Below are positions 6,623 to 15,190 of a DNA stretch of 23,171 bases, piece after piece. The position numbers were made by a program, and so were the translations under genes. Source of the stretch: CAYZZU01 sp964483105 (lineage in GTDB: Bacteria > CG2-30-53-67); assembly GCA_964483105.1 (NCBI GenBank), contig CAYZZU010000034.1, forward strand, positions 1 through 23,171. Reading direction: 5' to 3'. The notes under the pieces are model-generated. The model did not search any database. It was not told where the DNA came from and saw only the letters and a program-made list of their open reading frames with translations. Numbering within the stretch: position 1 is the first letter of the stretch; each line of letters opens with the position of its first letter.

Positions 6623-7345
6623 ATGTCGAATGACAGCGGTTTTTATGCGGCGGTAAGCGGGGCGATCGCGCAGGAACGGAGAATGGAACTCCTGACGAAC
6701 AACCTGGCGAATATCAACACACCGGGATATAAGAAAGACACGCTTTCTTTTCGTTCACAACTCACCGCCGCCGAAAAGTCACAGGGACTTCCGGGCCTCG
6801 TGGCCGTTTCCAAATTCCGAACGGATTTTTCACAGGGAGGGATCCGGTATTCCGGGAATCCTCTCGATCTGGCGATCGACGGCAAGGGGTTTTTCGAGAT
6901 CATCACGGAGAACGGGGTACGCTATACCCGGCAGGGGAATTTTTCCCTGAATTCCCTGAATCAACTCGTGACTCAAAGCGGTGACCGGGTCAGTGGTTCG
7001 GGGGGTCCCCTGGTACTGGACGGATCTCAAATCACAATCTCGAAAGATGGCGAGGTAACCGTGGACGGTATCCTCGCCGGGAAGATCAAGATCGTGAATT
7101 TTGCGGACCTGTCGAAATTGCAAAAGGTCGGTGACGGGATGTTCCGGAACGCGGGCGGTTCGGGAAACCTGACCGGGGATGTATCGTCATCCATTCAGCA
7201 GAAGGCGATTGAGTTGTCGAATGTCAATCTGGTTCAGGAGATGGTCCGGATGATTGAGCTGTCCCGGATGTATGAATCCTATCAGAAAAGCATTCAGAGT
7301 ATGGATGAGGTGACGCGCCGGCTGGATGAGGTCCTGAGGGTGTAG
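6623..7345 (+). CDS. flgF: Flagellar basal-body rod protein FlgF
   Basis: 240 residues. It belongs to the rod/hook family and forms part of the distal rod that carries torque through the periplasm. The N-terminal family motif NNLANINTPGYKKD is near residues 24-37, and the C-terminal coiled region runs from SNVNLVQEMVRMIELSRMY to the end; the middle SGNPLDLAIDGKGFF is shared with FlgG. The ATG at 6623 follows GAGG. An upstream in-frame ATG at 6554 falls between the -24 and -12 elements of the sigma54 promoter and cannot be used by that transcript. First gene of the operon, 31 bp before flgG. FlgF rather than FlgG is chosen from length and position. Confidence 0.92.
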   Translation: MSNDSGFYAAVSGAIAQERRMELLTNNLANINTPGYKKDTLSFRSQLTAAEKSQGLPGLVAVSKFRTDFSQGGIRYSGNPLDLAIDGKGFFEIITENGVRYTRQGNFSLNSLNQLVTQSGDRVSGSGGPLVLDGSQITISKDGEVTVDGILAGKIKIVNFADLSKLQKVGDGMFRNAGGSGNLTGDVSSSIQQKAIELSNVNLVQEMVRMIELSRMYESYQKSIQSMDEVTRRLDEVLRV

Positions 7346-7376
7346 TCGTAGCGAGAGTGGATGGAGGGAGAAGATC

Positions 7377-8165
7377 ATGATTCGAGCGCTTTGGACGGCG
7401 GCTTCCGGGATGGAAGCCCAGCAGTTGAATATTGATACCATTGCCAACAACCTGGCCAATGTGAACACCAGTGGTTACAAGAAAAACCGGGCGGACTTTC
7501 AGGACCTCCTGTACCAGACGCTCCGGGAGGCCGGCGCCCAATCCTCCGCCAACACCATCTACCCGACGGGGATGCAGATCGGGCTTGGAACCCGGAGCGC
7601 GGCGATCCAGAAAATTTTTCTCCAGGGTGATTTCCAGGCCACCCAGAACCCCATGGATCTGGCCATCGAGGGGGCCGGCTTCTTCCAGATTCTGCAGCCG
7701 AACGGAGATACCGCCTATACCCGTGCCGGCGCTTTCAAGCAGGATGATCAGGGGCGCCTGGTGACCTCCGACGGGTTTCCCATGCAGCCCCAGATCACAA
7801 TTCCCTCGGATGCCATGAGTATTACAATCGGAACGGACGGAACCGTCTCCGTGCTCCAGGCCGGGCAGACCTCCCCGACTCAGGTCGGACAGATCCAGCT
7901 GGTCTCTTTTCCCAATCCGTCGGGTCTGACCAACATCGGTCGGAATCTTTATCTGGAAAACACCGCTTCCGGAAGTCCGATTGTCTCCACCCCCGGTGAG
8001 AACGGCGTCGGCTCCGTGGCCCAGGGATTTATTGAACTGTCCAACGTCAGTATCTCCGAGGAACTGGTCAATATGATTGTCGGGCAGAGGGCCTATGAGG
8101 TCAATTCCAAGGCGATTCAGACGGCCGATGAGATGATGCAGGCTGCGAACAGCATGAAGAGGTAG
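7377..8165 (+). CDS. flgG: Flagellar distal rod protein FlgG
   Basis: 262 residues, the standard FlgG length. The N-terminus MIRALWTAASGMEAQQLNID and IANNLANVNTSGYKKNRADF are near-diagnostic for FlgG. The C-terminus SNVSISEELVNMIVGQRAYE and then KAIQTADEMMQAANSMKR forms the second half of the coiled rod domain. FlgG stacks onto FlgF to make the distal rod on which the P and L rings assemble. A strong GGAGGGAG precedes the ATG. Exported by the flagellar type III system, so it has no cleaved signal peptide. Confidence 0.96.
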   Translation: MIRALWTAASGMEAQQLNIDTIANNLANVNTSGYKKNRADFQDLLYQTLREAGAQSSANTIYPTGMQIGLGTRSAAIQKIFLQGDFQATQNPMDLAIEGAGFFQILQPNGDTAYTRAGAFKQDDQGRLVTSDGFPMQPQITIPSDAMSITIGTDGTVSVLQAGQTSPTQVGQIQLVSFPNPSGLTNIGRNLYLENTASGSPIVSTPGENGVGSVAQGFIELSNVSISEELVNMIVGQRAYEVNSKAIQTADEMMQAANSMKR

Positions 8166-8171
8166 CTTATT

Positions 8172-9140
8172 TTGAGACGCTATGCGCTTATTTTCCTGGG
8201 GACCTGTCTGATCCTCCTTGCCGGGGTGGAACCGGCGATGTGTAAGGCTCAGGTGGAAGTAAGGCCTCACGCCACAGTACGTGGGAAGTCGGTTCAGCTT
8301 CGGCAAATCGCGAGGATTCGTTCGGACGCCGGATATTCCGGACCCCAGCTGGAAACGTTACCGGTCAGTCATGCGCCTCTTCCCGGACAGAAGATGGTTC
8401 TGTCCCGGCAAAACCTGATTCTGTCGCTGAAGGCCGGCGGTGTTCCTCTGGATCAGATCCGGCTCAGTGGTTCCTCCGAGACCGTGATTCTGCGGGAACA
8501 GCAGACCATTTCTTCGGAGAGGATCAAGAGGAATCTCCGTGCATTTATACTCAACAAGATGCCCTGGAGGAGGAAGGACGTGGAAATCCGTCAAATCTCG
8601 GGTGTTCACTCCCTGGTGATGCCCGCAGGTGATCTGACGGTTACGATCCACCCGCAGAAGGGGTCCGATTACCTGGGATTGACCCCCTTCCAGGTGATTC
8701 TCCGGACGGCTGACGGGGAGGAAAAGAGACTGTGGGTGAACGCGGACATCCGGGTCTACACGCAGGTTGTGGTGGCACGACACCCCATTGCCCGACTGAG
8801 ACGGATCGCGGAGGAGGACCTGTCGCTGGAGAGACGGAATCGGGCGTCTTTGTCGCCGGACACCTTCACGTCCGTGCAGGAGGTGGTCGGGAAAAGGACC
8901 CGGAGGTTCATTCAGGTGGGGGACCCGATCCGGCTGAGCCAGGTGGAGGTCCCTCCCGTGGTCCGGAGAGGGGACCTGGTGACGATCACCCTGGAGAACG
9001 AGGTGATACGGATCACGGCACGCGGCAAAGTGATGGAGAACGGCAGGCCCGGTGAAATGATCCGTGTCCGGAATCTCTCTTCCGGAAAGAATCTGTTCGC
9101 TCGGGTGATTGACGGAAAGACCGTAAAGGTCGTGTTTTGA
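8172..9140 (+). CDS. flgA: Flagellar P-ring assembly chaperone FlgA
   Basis: 322 residues from a TTG start at 8172-8174, only 6 bp after flgG, with AGAGG in the end of flgG. The N-terminus RRYALIFLGTCLILLAGVEP is a Sec signal peptide, so it acts in the periplasm. The C-terminal half (about 200-322) is the SAF/FlgA domain: VVVARHPIARLRRIAEEDLS, QEVVGKRTRRFIQVGDPI, VRRGDLVTITLENEVIRITA, and the closing LFARVIDGKTVKVVF. FlgA helps FlgI polymerise into the P ring. It is somewhat longer than the enteric protein (219 residues), as is usual in this kind of organism. An ATG start is absent nearby, so TTG is favoured because it alone gives the complete signal peptide. Confidence 0.92.
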   Translation: MRRYALIFLGTCLILLAGVEPAMCKAQVEVRPHATVRGKSVQLRQIARIRSDAGYSGPQLETLPVSHAPLPGQKMVLSRQNLILSLKAGGVPLDQIRLSGSSETVILREQQTISSERIKRNLRAFILNKMPWRRKDVEIRQISGVHSLVMPAGDLTVTIHPQKGSDYLGLTPFQVILRTADGEEKRLWVNADIRVYTQVVVARHPIARLRRIAEEDLSLERRNRASLSPDTFTSVQEVVGKRTRRFIQVGDPIRLSQVEVPPVVRRGDLVTITLENEVIRITARGKVMENGRPGEMIRVRNLSSGKNLFARVIDGKTVKVVF

Positions 9141-9194
9141 TGAACGTCCGGGAAGAAATACTGTGAAGAAAAATGGTCATAGGGAAGGGAAAAC

Positions 9195-9962
9195 ATGATC
9201 CGATCTGTTGTTCGCTCCGTGTTTGCGGTTTGGTTCCTGGTCATCGTTTCAGGATGTGTGCATCGAGGTCCTTTCCCTCCGGGGAGGACCGGGTCTCCTC
9301 CGGCGGGTCTTCCTGGCGGGTTGTCCGCGGTCCCGTCGCCGGTGAAGCCTCCCTCCACCGAGGGATCGCTCTGGAAGGGGGAATCCGCCTACAATATGTT
9401 CTTCGTGGACAACAAGGCGAGGAACGTGAACGATATTGTCACCATCCGGATCGTGGAGAGTTCCAAGGCTTCCAAGAAGGCCACGACCAAGCTTGGACGT
9501 TCTTCTTCTCTCGCCGCGGGAGCGTCGAATCTTTTCGGGATCGAGACGAAACTGGATGCGCGCCATGCCCGGGTGACGGATTCGAACAAGGCCGGGACCA
9601 GCAAGGCGGCCGCGATCGACCTGTCTCAAATCCTGAACGCCTCCACGCAGAACGATTTTAATGGGAGCGGTGTCACCACCCGGAGTGGTCAACTGACCGG
9701 TCATATGACCGCCCTGGTGAAGAAAGTTCTCCCCAACGGCAATCTCGAAATCGAAGGAAGACGGGTCGTGTCTGTGAACGGAGAAGAACAGATCATGGTC
9801 CTGACGGGGATCATCCGGCCGGCGGATATCGATTCCAACAATGTGGTCCTGTCCACCTATATCGCCGACGCCTCGATTTCCTATTACGGGATGGGTGTGG
9901 TCGCCGACAAACAGAGACCCGGTTGGCTGTCTCGGGTTTTTGATAAGGCCTGGCCTTTCTGA
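9195..9962 (+). CDS. flgH: Flagellar L-ring lipoprotein FlgH
   Basis: 255 residues. The N-terminal signal ends in the lipobox VSGC with Cys21 as the lipid anchor, followed by a Pro/Gly-rich linker (about 22-60). The FlgH body starts near SAYNMFFVDNKARNVNDIVTIRIVE and includes NDFNGSGVTTRSGQLTGHMT and VLPNGNLEIEGRRVVSVNGE, with the typical end IADASISYYGMGVVADKQRPGWLSR (given as the family landmark from about residue 224). It forms the bushing in the outer membrane, which shows that the host is a diderm. AGGGAA precedes the ATG; 54 bp after flgA. Confidence 0.95.
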   Translation: MIRSVVRSVFAVWFLVIVSGCVHRGPFPPGRTGSPPAGLPGGLSAVPSPVKPPSTEGSLWKGESAYNMFFVDNKARNVNDIVTIRIVESSKASKKATTKLGRSSSLAAGASNLFGIETKLDARHARVTDSNKAGTSKAAAIDLSQILNASTQNDFNGSGVTTRSGQLTGHMTALVKKVLPNGNLEIEGRRVVSVNGEEQIMVLTGIIRPADIDSNNVVLSTYIADASISYYGMGVVADKQRPGWLSRVFDKAWPF

Positions 9963-9984
9963 CGGGTTGAGGTTTCCGGAACCG

Positions 9985-11124
9985 ATGGGTATCGCAATGA
10001 AGAAAAAGGAACAGGAATTCACGAAGATTTTGATCGGTTCGGTTTTGCTGCTGGCCCTGATGTGGTCGCCGGCCGAAGGGGTCCGGATCAAGGACCTCGT
10101 CAATATCGAGGGGGTCCGGGAAAATCAGCTGATCGGTTACGGTCTGGTGACCGGACTGAACGGAACCGGTGACGATGATGCCACCATCTTTACCAACCAG
10201 AGTGTGGCGAGTATGTTGCAACGTCTCGGGATCACGATCAGCCCGAGCGAAATCGGTGATATCGATGCTGAAAACGTGGCGGCTGTCATGGTGACGGCCG
10301 TTCTTCCTCCCTTTGCCCGTGCCGGGAACAAACTGGACGTGAAGGTCTCCTCCATCGGGAATGCCGACAGTCTTCGAGGCGGCACGCTTCTGATGACCCC
10401 GCTCAAGGGGCCGGACGGCCGGGTGTATGCCGTAGCCCAGGGAGAGGTGTCGGTGGGTGGCTTTTCCTTTGGGGGAGCCGCCGGGGGTGGTGTCCAGAAG
10501 AATCATCCCACGGTGGGGATGATTGCCGGCGGGGCCCTGATTGAACGGGAGGTTCCCACGGAAGCGCTGAAAAGAAACCGGTTCAGAATCGATCTCCGGT
10601 CCCCCGATTTCAGTACCGCCTACCGGATCGTACAGGCGATCAATCAGGCCTTCGGACCGAAGACCGCCGATGCGATCGATGGCGGGACCCTGGATCTCGT
10701 GACGCCTGCGGAGTTCCAGGGAAATCCCGTGGCCTTTCTTTCGCGGGTTGAAGGGATCGAAGTGACCCCCGATTCATACGCCCGTGTGGTGATGAATGAG
10801 AGAACCGGAACGGTGGTGATGGGGGAACATGTCCGGATCTCCACGGTGGCGGTTTCACACGGGAATCTCAGCATTCAGATCAAGGAACGGATCGGTGTGT
10901 CGCAGCCGCGGGCCTTTGCGAAGGGCCGGACCGTTACCGTACCGGATACAGAGGTGAAGGTCCAGGAGGAAAAGAGGAGACTGATGGTTGTGCCGCAGGG
11001 GGTCAGTATCGGCGAGGTGGTCCGGGGGCTGAATGCCATCGGTGTGTCTCCGTCCGACCTGATTGCCATTTTCCAGGCCATTAAGGCTGCCGGGGCTCTG
11101 CAGGCTGAACTGGTGATTATCTAA
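9985..11124 (+). CDS. flgI: Flagellar P-ring protein FlgI
   Basis: 379 residues from ATG 9985 (an ATG at 9997, four codons on, is an equal candidate). A Sec signal, KILIGSVLLLALMWSPAEG, precedes the mature start VRIKDLVNIEGVRENQLIGY, which is highly typical of FlgI. Further landmarks are GLVTGLNGTGDD, SSIGNADSLRGGTLLMTPL, GLNAIGVSPSDLIAIFQAIK and the C-terminal AAGALQAELVII. It assembles around the distal rod in the peptidoglycan layer with help from FlgA. An open frame continues upstream to 9841 inside flgH but has no reason to be translated. 22 bp after flgH. Confidence 0.95.
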   Translation: MGIAMKKKEQEFTKILIGSVLLLALMWSPAEGVRIKDLVNIEGVRENQLIGYGLVTGLNGTGDDDATIFTNQSVASMLQRLGITISPSEIGDIDAENVAAVMVTAVLPPFARAGNKLDVKVSSIGNADSLRGGTLLMTPLKGPDGRVYAVAQGEVSVGGFSFGGAAGGGVQKNHPTVGMIAGGALIEREVPTEALKRNRFRIDLRSPDFSTAYRIVQAINQAFGPKTADAIDGGTLDLVTPAEFQGNPVAFLSRVEGIEVTPDSYARVVMNERTGTVVMGEHVRISTVAVSHGNLSIQIKERIGVSQPRAFAKGRTVTVPDTEVKVQEEKRRLMVVPQGVSIGEVVRGLNAIGVSPSDLIAIFQAIKAAGALQAELVII

Positions 11125-11142
11125 GAGGAAGAGGAGTCCGTC

Positions 11143-11610
11143 ATGCAGGATTTTCTTTCCAATCGGATCGACCCCGATTTTCTCCGGTTCACCGGGAAGA
11201 TGCGTCAGTTTGAACAGTCGGCAAAAGACCGAACGACGGGTGTCGGGAGACAGGAGGCGAATGTCAAAGCGGCGCGCGAATTTGAATCCTTTGTTCTGTA
11301 CTATTTGATCAAGACGATGCGGGAAACGGTCCGGGAATCCGATCTCCTGGGTAACAGAAAGGCGGAGCACACCTATCGATCCATGCTGGATGAGCAGATT
11401 GCGAATCAACTGGCTGAAAGCGGGGGTCTGGGGTTGGGAAAGATGATTGAAAGTCAGTTGGAACGTCAGGACGAGGATCGGACCGGAGTCGATCCGGGAA
11501 AGACCCGGGCCGGGTCTTCTGCCGTTCCGGCGCATCCCGGTCGTGTCCCCTATGGATCCGAGCCGTTTCCCTCCGATCGCCTCGCCGGAAGGAAACAGGG
11601 TGCAAAATAA
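11143..11610 (+). CDS. flgJ: FlgJ-type rod-binding protein without muramidase domain
   Basis: 155 residues. The rod-binding domain is recognisable at about 40-105: AAREFESFVLYYLIKTMRET, then YRSMLDEQIANQLAESGGLG and LGKMIE. The C-terminal glucosaminidase domain of enteric FlgJ (about 313 residues) is missing; instead the last 45 residues are rich in Gly, Pro, Arg and Ser and look unstructured. Single-domain rod-binding proteins are common in deltaproteobacteria and need a separate muralytic enzyme to open the wall. GAGGAG precedes the ATG; 18 bp after flgI and directly before the sigma28 promoter. Confidence 0.9.
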   Translation: MQDFLSNRIDPDFLRFTGKMRQFEQSAKDRTTGVGRQEANVKAAREFESFVLYYLIKTMRETVRESDLLGNRKAEHTYRSMLDEQIANQLAESGGLGLGKMIESQLERQDEDRTGVDPGKTRAGSSAVPAHPGRVPYGSEPFPSDRLAGRKQGAK

Positions 11611-11638
11611 TAAAGTTTCATCGTTTTTTTGTCGATAA
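11611..11638 (+). promoter_or_regulatory. Sigma28-type promoter of flgN-flgK-flgL
   Basis: TAAAGTTT (11611-11618), 12-bp spacer, GTCGATAA (11631-11638). The -35 matches 8 of 8 and the -10 7 of 8; the spacer is one base longer than the enteric consensus but equals that of the flgM promoter in this window. It starts at the base after the flgJ stop codon. Confidence 0.75.
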
Positions 11639-11745
11639 GGAGAAACATGAGGTCGAATCCAAGACCGATCACCTATACGATGATGCGGTCCCGAAAGACA
11701 TTCTTTCAGCAGGAGACCTGGAAGCGATTATCTGAGGACAGCGCG

Positions 11746-12249
11746 ATGGGAAAGCAGGAAATTCTTCAATCCTTTCTCGAAATTCTTCGTGAGGAAATCC
11801 AGGTCTATCGTTCATTGGTTGATCTTCTGCAGGAAGAACAAAAGGGATTGATCCGCGCTGACGTGGAAGCTCTTGAGGAGATGGCGAAGAAGAAGGAGAC
11901 CGTCTATCTGAAAGTGAAACTCCTTGAAGAGAGCCGCCTGATGTTTTCCCGGAAATATTGCGAAACCTTTCATATCCGGGAAGAACTGACTCTTTCCCGG
12001 ATTATCCGGGATTCCGAAGGGTATCATACATCGGAGTTGAAAGACTGCCAGACTAATCTGAAGGAACTTTTTACGGTTGTTTCCGATCTGGTCCGGATGA
12101 ATGAGCGCCTGGTCGGCAGTTCACTCCGCTTTCTGCGTGGATCAAACGCCATTCTGAGCGGATTAACCGGCGAGGGGTTGCTCTACAAGCAGAACGGTCA
12201 GTTTACGGAAGGAAACGGTTCGATTTGCACTGTCAACCGGAAGGCATGA
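11746..12249 (+). CDS. flgN: FlgN-type export chaperone for FlgK and FlgL
   Basis: 167 residues from the ATG at 11746. It is almost entirely helical, with the heptad-like FLEILREEIQVYRSLVDLLQ and EMAKKKETVYLKVKLLEESR runs typical of FlgN, which holds hook-filament junction subunits before export. The start is a choice: the frame is open back to 11629 and an ATG at 11647 has a perfect AAGGAG, but that ribosome-binding site overlaps the -10 of the sigma28 promoter, so a sigma28 transcript would begin at about that ATG. Starting at 11746 (GAGG 8 bases upstream) gives the normal FlgN length and N-terminus. 27 bp before flgK. Confidence 0.85.
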   Translation: MGKQEILQSFLEILREEIQVYRSLVDLLQEEQKGLIRADVEALEEMAKKKETVYLKVKLLEESRLMFSRKYCETFHIREELTLSRIIRDSEGYHTSELKDCQTNLKELFTVVSDLVRMNERLVGSSLRFLRGSNAILSGLTGEGLLYKQNGQFTEGNGSICTVNRKA

Positions 12250-12276
12250 ACATCCGGTTCTGCACGCGAGGATCGC

Positions 12277-13962
12277 ATGGGATATATCGGCGGAATTTTT
12301 GACATAGGACTCAAGGCCCTCAAGACGCAACAACTGGCCATGGAGGTGGCGAGTCACAACATCGCGAACGTCAATACTCCCGGGTATTCCCGCCAAATCG
12401 CGGTGACGGAGACGACGGATCCCGCTTCGATCGGAACGGTGGGTCAAAGAGGGACCGGTGTGAAGGTCTCCGATATCAAGCGGGTTTTTGATTCTTTCAG
12501 TACCGCCCAGATCAACACTCAGGTCCAGTCGTACGGAGACGCCTCCGCGAAGGGGTCCGTTCTTCAGAGTGTCGAACTGGTATTCAACGAGACTTCAGGT
12601 GGGGGATTGAGGTCCGCCTTGAGTGATTTTTTCAATGCGTGGGAGAGCCTGGCGAATCATCCGGACAGTGAAGCGGAGCGGGAGGCGGTGATCCAGAAGG
12701 GGAACAGCCTCGTGATGTCCTTCAAGAATATCGCGCAGTATCTGAACGGTGTAAAGGAAGACACCGACCGGTCGCTGGCCAGCACGGTCAGTGAAATTAA
12801 CACGCTGACCGGACAGATCGTCTCCCTGAACAGCGAGATTCAGGGGGTTGAGGGGCGTGGAGAGAATGCGAACGACCTGAACGACAAACGGGATTACCTG
12901 GTCAGACAACTCTCCGAAAAAATCGGTGTCAACACGTTGAAGATGGACAATGGAATGGTTTCGATCTTTCTTCCGACCGGCCAGTCCCTGGTGGAATCTC
13001 TGACGCAGGGCACCTTGTCCGCCGACATATCGAACAATCAGACAGTGATCAACCTGGTGGATCAGAACGGCAACAAGAGGGACATTACCAATCGGATTCA
13101 GAATGGGAACCTGGGAGGATATATTTCCGGTCGGGACAGTTATCTCCAGTCCTACCTGGATGATGTCAATGAACTTGCGGCCCGCGTCGTTGTCGAAGTG
13201 AACAAGCTGCATTACAACGGTTACGGACTCGACGGGAGTACCAACAATCTTTTCTTTCAGCAGCCGACCCTGTCAACCGGTGCGAACTCGGCCAACACCG
13301 GCGGGGCCACCATCAACTCCGGGACCATCAGTGACCCGTCCGTTCTCACCGCAGATGATTATGAGATCCGGTTTACAGGCTCGAACACCTATGATATCGT
13401 CGATACGACCACCTCCACGACCGTGGTCTCCGGTGCCTCCTATACCTCCGGTGCCGATATTGTTTTCCGGGGAATCACGGTCGCGATTACGGACGGGGGC
13501 AGCGGACCCGCGAACGGGGATGTTTTCACCGTCGGGCTCAACAAGAGCAACATGGCCGCCAGTATCGGGATTGACAGTGCCGTGAGTGCTTCCCTGAACA
13601 AGATTGCCGCGGCCCAGCAGGATCCGCTGACCGTGAGCGGGGTCGGGGATAACCGAAACGCACTTCTGATCGCCGATCTGATCAACACCGATACCATGAA
13701 TAAGGGGGGGGCCACTTTTAATGAATTCTACAGTACGCTCGTCAGTGATGTGGGGTCGGATGTCCACCAGGTGGAGAATGAACAGGAATTCTATGATTTT
13801 TCCCTTCAGCAGTTGAGCAACCTGAGGGAATCCATTTCCGGTGTTTCCATCGATGAAGAGACCATCAATCTGACCAAGTTTCAAAATGCCTATGCAGCCG
13901 GAGCCAAGCTCCTCGGCATGGCCACGGAATTGATGGATATCCTGATGAAACTCGGTCAATAG
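12277..13962 (+). CDS. flgK: Hook-filament junction protein FlgK (HAP1)
   Basis: 561 residues. The N-terminus IFDIGLKALKTQQLAMEVAS then HNIANVNTPGYSRQ is the rod/hook family motif in FlgK form; the region about 85-200 (VFNETSGGGLRSALSDFFNA, SLNSEIQGVEGRGENANDLN, DKRDYLVRQLSE) is typical of FlgK. Residues about 325-425 are a Thr/Ser/Gly-rich beta insert (GSNTYDIVDTTTSTTVVSG, FRGITVAITDGG) that would be surface exposed. The C-terminus NLTKFQNAYAAGAKLLGMAT closes the coiled core. FlgK joins the hook to FlgL and the filament. GCGAGG precedes the ATG. Confidence 0.95.
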   Translation: MGYIGGIFDIGLKALKTQQLAMEVASHNIANVNTPGYSRQIAVTETTDPASIGTVGQRGTGVKVSDIKRVFDSFSTAQINTQVQSYGDASAKGSVLQSVELVFNETSGGGLRSALSDFFNAWESLANHPDSEAEREAVIQKGNSLVMSFKNIAQYLNGVKEDTDRSLASTVSEINTLTGQIVSLNSEIQGVEGRGENANDLNDKRDYLVRQLSEKIGVNTLKMDNGMVSIFLPTGQSLVESLTQGTLSADISNNQTVINLVDQNGNKRDITNRIQNGNLGGYISGRDSYLQSYLDDVNELAARVVVEVNKLHYNGYGLDGSTNNLFFQQPTLSTGANSANTGGATINSGTISDPSVLTADDYEIRFTGSNTYDIVDTTTSTTVVSGASYTSGADIVFRGITVAITDGGSGPANGDVFTVGLNKSNMAASIGIDSAVSASLNKIAAAQQDPLTVSGVGDNRNALLIADLINTDTMNKGGATFNEFYSTLVSDVGSDVHQVENEQEFYDFSLQQLSNLRESISGVSIDEETINLTKFQNAYAAGAKLLGMATELMDILMKLGQ

Positions 13963-13986
13963 AAGATCTGTCGAAAGGGACGGGCC

Positions 13987-14871
13987 ATGCGGGTTGCGGA
14001 TAATCAGGTTTACAATTCGATTATTTATTCCATGAAAAAAAACATGGATGAGTACTACCGGATGAACGAAAAGATTGCATCCGGGAAAGAGATCAACCGG
14101 CCTTCCGATGATCCGAGTGGTACGGGACTCGTCATGAGATTTCGCGAACAGATCGACTCCCTGGAACAATACGGGAAAAACATTCAGCACGCCAAGGCAT
14201 TCCTGAGTCAGGTGGATATTTCTCTGGGGAGCGTGACGGACCTGTTGATTTCCGCGAAGGAGACGGCCCTGTTGGCCGCGAATTCGACGCGGTCCTCCGA
14301 CAATCTGGCGATCATGGCGGACAAGGTGAGCGCGCTGAAGGATCAGGTGATTCAGCAGGCCAATGCCCGGATGGATGACCAGTATATCTTCGCGGGTTTT
14401 GATATGGGGTCGCAGCCGTACGACAGCAGCGGGACCTATCAGGGTGACAGCGGCGAGATTTCCGTCCGAATCAACAAGTCCAGCACCTTGAAACTGAACT
14501 TTCCGGGGGATCAGGTCTTCGGAACGGCGGGGGGAGGTGTAGACGTTTTCCAGACCCTCTCTGATCTGGAAACCGCTCTGAAAACGAATGACATGGATGG
14601 GATCCACAAGAGCATTGGGAATCTCGACCAGGCGATGGCTCAGATCAACGTGGTCCGTTCCAAAAGCGGGTATCGGATCAATCAGCTCGATAATTCTTCA
14701 GACGCACTGGACCAGAGGATCTTTGAAAACAAGGAACAGATTTCCACCGCGGAAGATCTCGATGTGTCAAAGGCATATATGAAATTTCAGAAACAGGAAT
14801 TTCTCCTCAAATCGGTCATGGCATCCTCAGCGAAGCTTTTACAGACCAACCTGTTGAACTTCCTGCAGTAG
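13987..14871 (+). CDS. flgL: Hook-filament junction protein FlgL (HAP3)
   Basis: 294 residues. Flagellin-like N-terminus: MRVADNQVYNSIIYSMKKNM, then KIASGKEINRPSDDPSGTGL, the standard FlgL/flagellin motif. The middle domain carries ARMDDQYIFAGFDMGSQPYD, which separates FlgL from flagellin. The C-terminus AEDLDVSKAYMKFQKQEFLL and the final LLQTNLLNFLQ form the terminal coiled coil. It is the adaptor between FlgK and flagellin. 24 bp after flgK and 54 bp before csrA, in the same operon. Confidence 0.95.
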   Translation: MRVADNQVYNSIIYSMKKNMDEYYRMNEKIASGKEINRPSDDPSGTGLVMRFREQIDSLEQYGKNIQHAKAFLSQVDISLGSVTDLLISAKETALLAANSTRSSDNLAIMADKVSALKDQVIQQANARMDDQYIFAGFDMGSQPYDSSGTYQGDSGEISVRINKSSTLKLNFPGDQVFGTAGGGVDVFQTLSDLETALKTNDMDGIHKSIGNLDQAMAQINVVRSKSGYRINQLDNSSDALDQRIFENKEQISTAEDLDVSKAYMKFQKQEFLLKSVMASSAKLLQTNLLNFLQ

Positions 14872-14925
14872 TTGTATGATCCACCCGGACCGGGAATGAC
14901 CCGTTCGTGCCAGGGAAGGCCTCTC

Positions 14926-15186
14926 ATGCTTGTTTTAACCAGGAAAAACGGTGAAGAGATTATTATCGATGATGAAATCCGGATCATCATCAAGGAAATC
15001 AAGGGAAAACAGGTTCGAATCGGGATCGAGGCGCCGACATTCGTTTCCGTGTATCGCGGAGAGATCTATCGCAAGATCCAGGAAGAGAACCGACTGGCGG
15101 CTTCAGGGGGGGTGGCGGAGATCCGGGATGCCGCGGAACTCCTGAAGCGACTTTCTGATAAAACAGACAGGAGATCACAGGAGTAG
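14926..15186 (+). CDS. csrA: Carbon storage regulator CsrA
   Basis: 86 residues from the ATG at 14926, preceded by AGGGAAGG; the frame is open 54 bp further up but the true CsrA N-terminus is MLVLTRKNGEEIIIDDEIRI. Conserved RNA-binding elements are the first strand (LTRK), GKQVRIGIEAP and VSVYRGEIYRKI. The tail after residue 60 is longer than in enteric CsrA (61 residues), and polar. CsrA is a dimer that blocks translation at GGA sites in mRNA leaders; in FliW-containing bacteria its main target is flagellin mRNA. It lies 4 bp before fliW, the usual order. Confidence 0.96.
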   Translation: MLVLTRKNGEEIIIDDEIRIIIKEIKGKQVRIGIEAPTFVSVYRGEIYRKIQEENRLAASGGVAEIRDAAELLKRLSDKTDRRSQE

Positions 15187-15190
15187 GCCA

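Noticed and set aside
7224..8306. 360-residue minus-strand open frame opposite flgF/flgG
   Set aside because: Antisense shadow produced by the codon usage of flgG, with no ribosome-binding site or family resemblance.
8773..8791. TGGCACG followed by TTGC inside flgA, resembling a sigma54 promoter
   Set aside because: The TTGC is about four bases too far from the TGGCACG, so the required -24/-12 spacing fails.
11511..11737. Open frame ending in DHLYDDAVPKDILSAGDLEAII between flgJ and flgN
   Set aside because: It has no ATG, GTG or TTG start after flgJ and crosses the sigma28 promoter; treated as leader sequence.
13273..14607. 444-residue minus-strand open frame opposite flgK/flgL
   Set aside because: Antisense shadow; it spans the junction of two certain genes and resembles nothing known.
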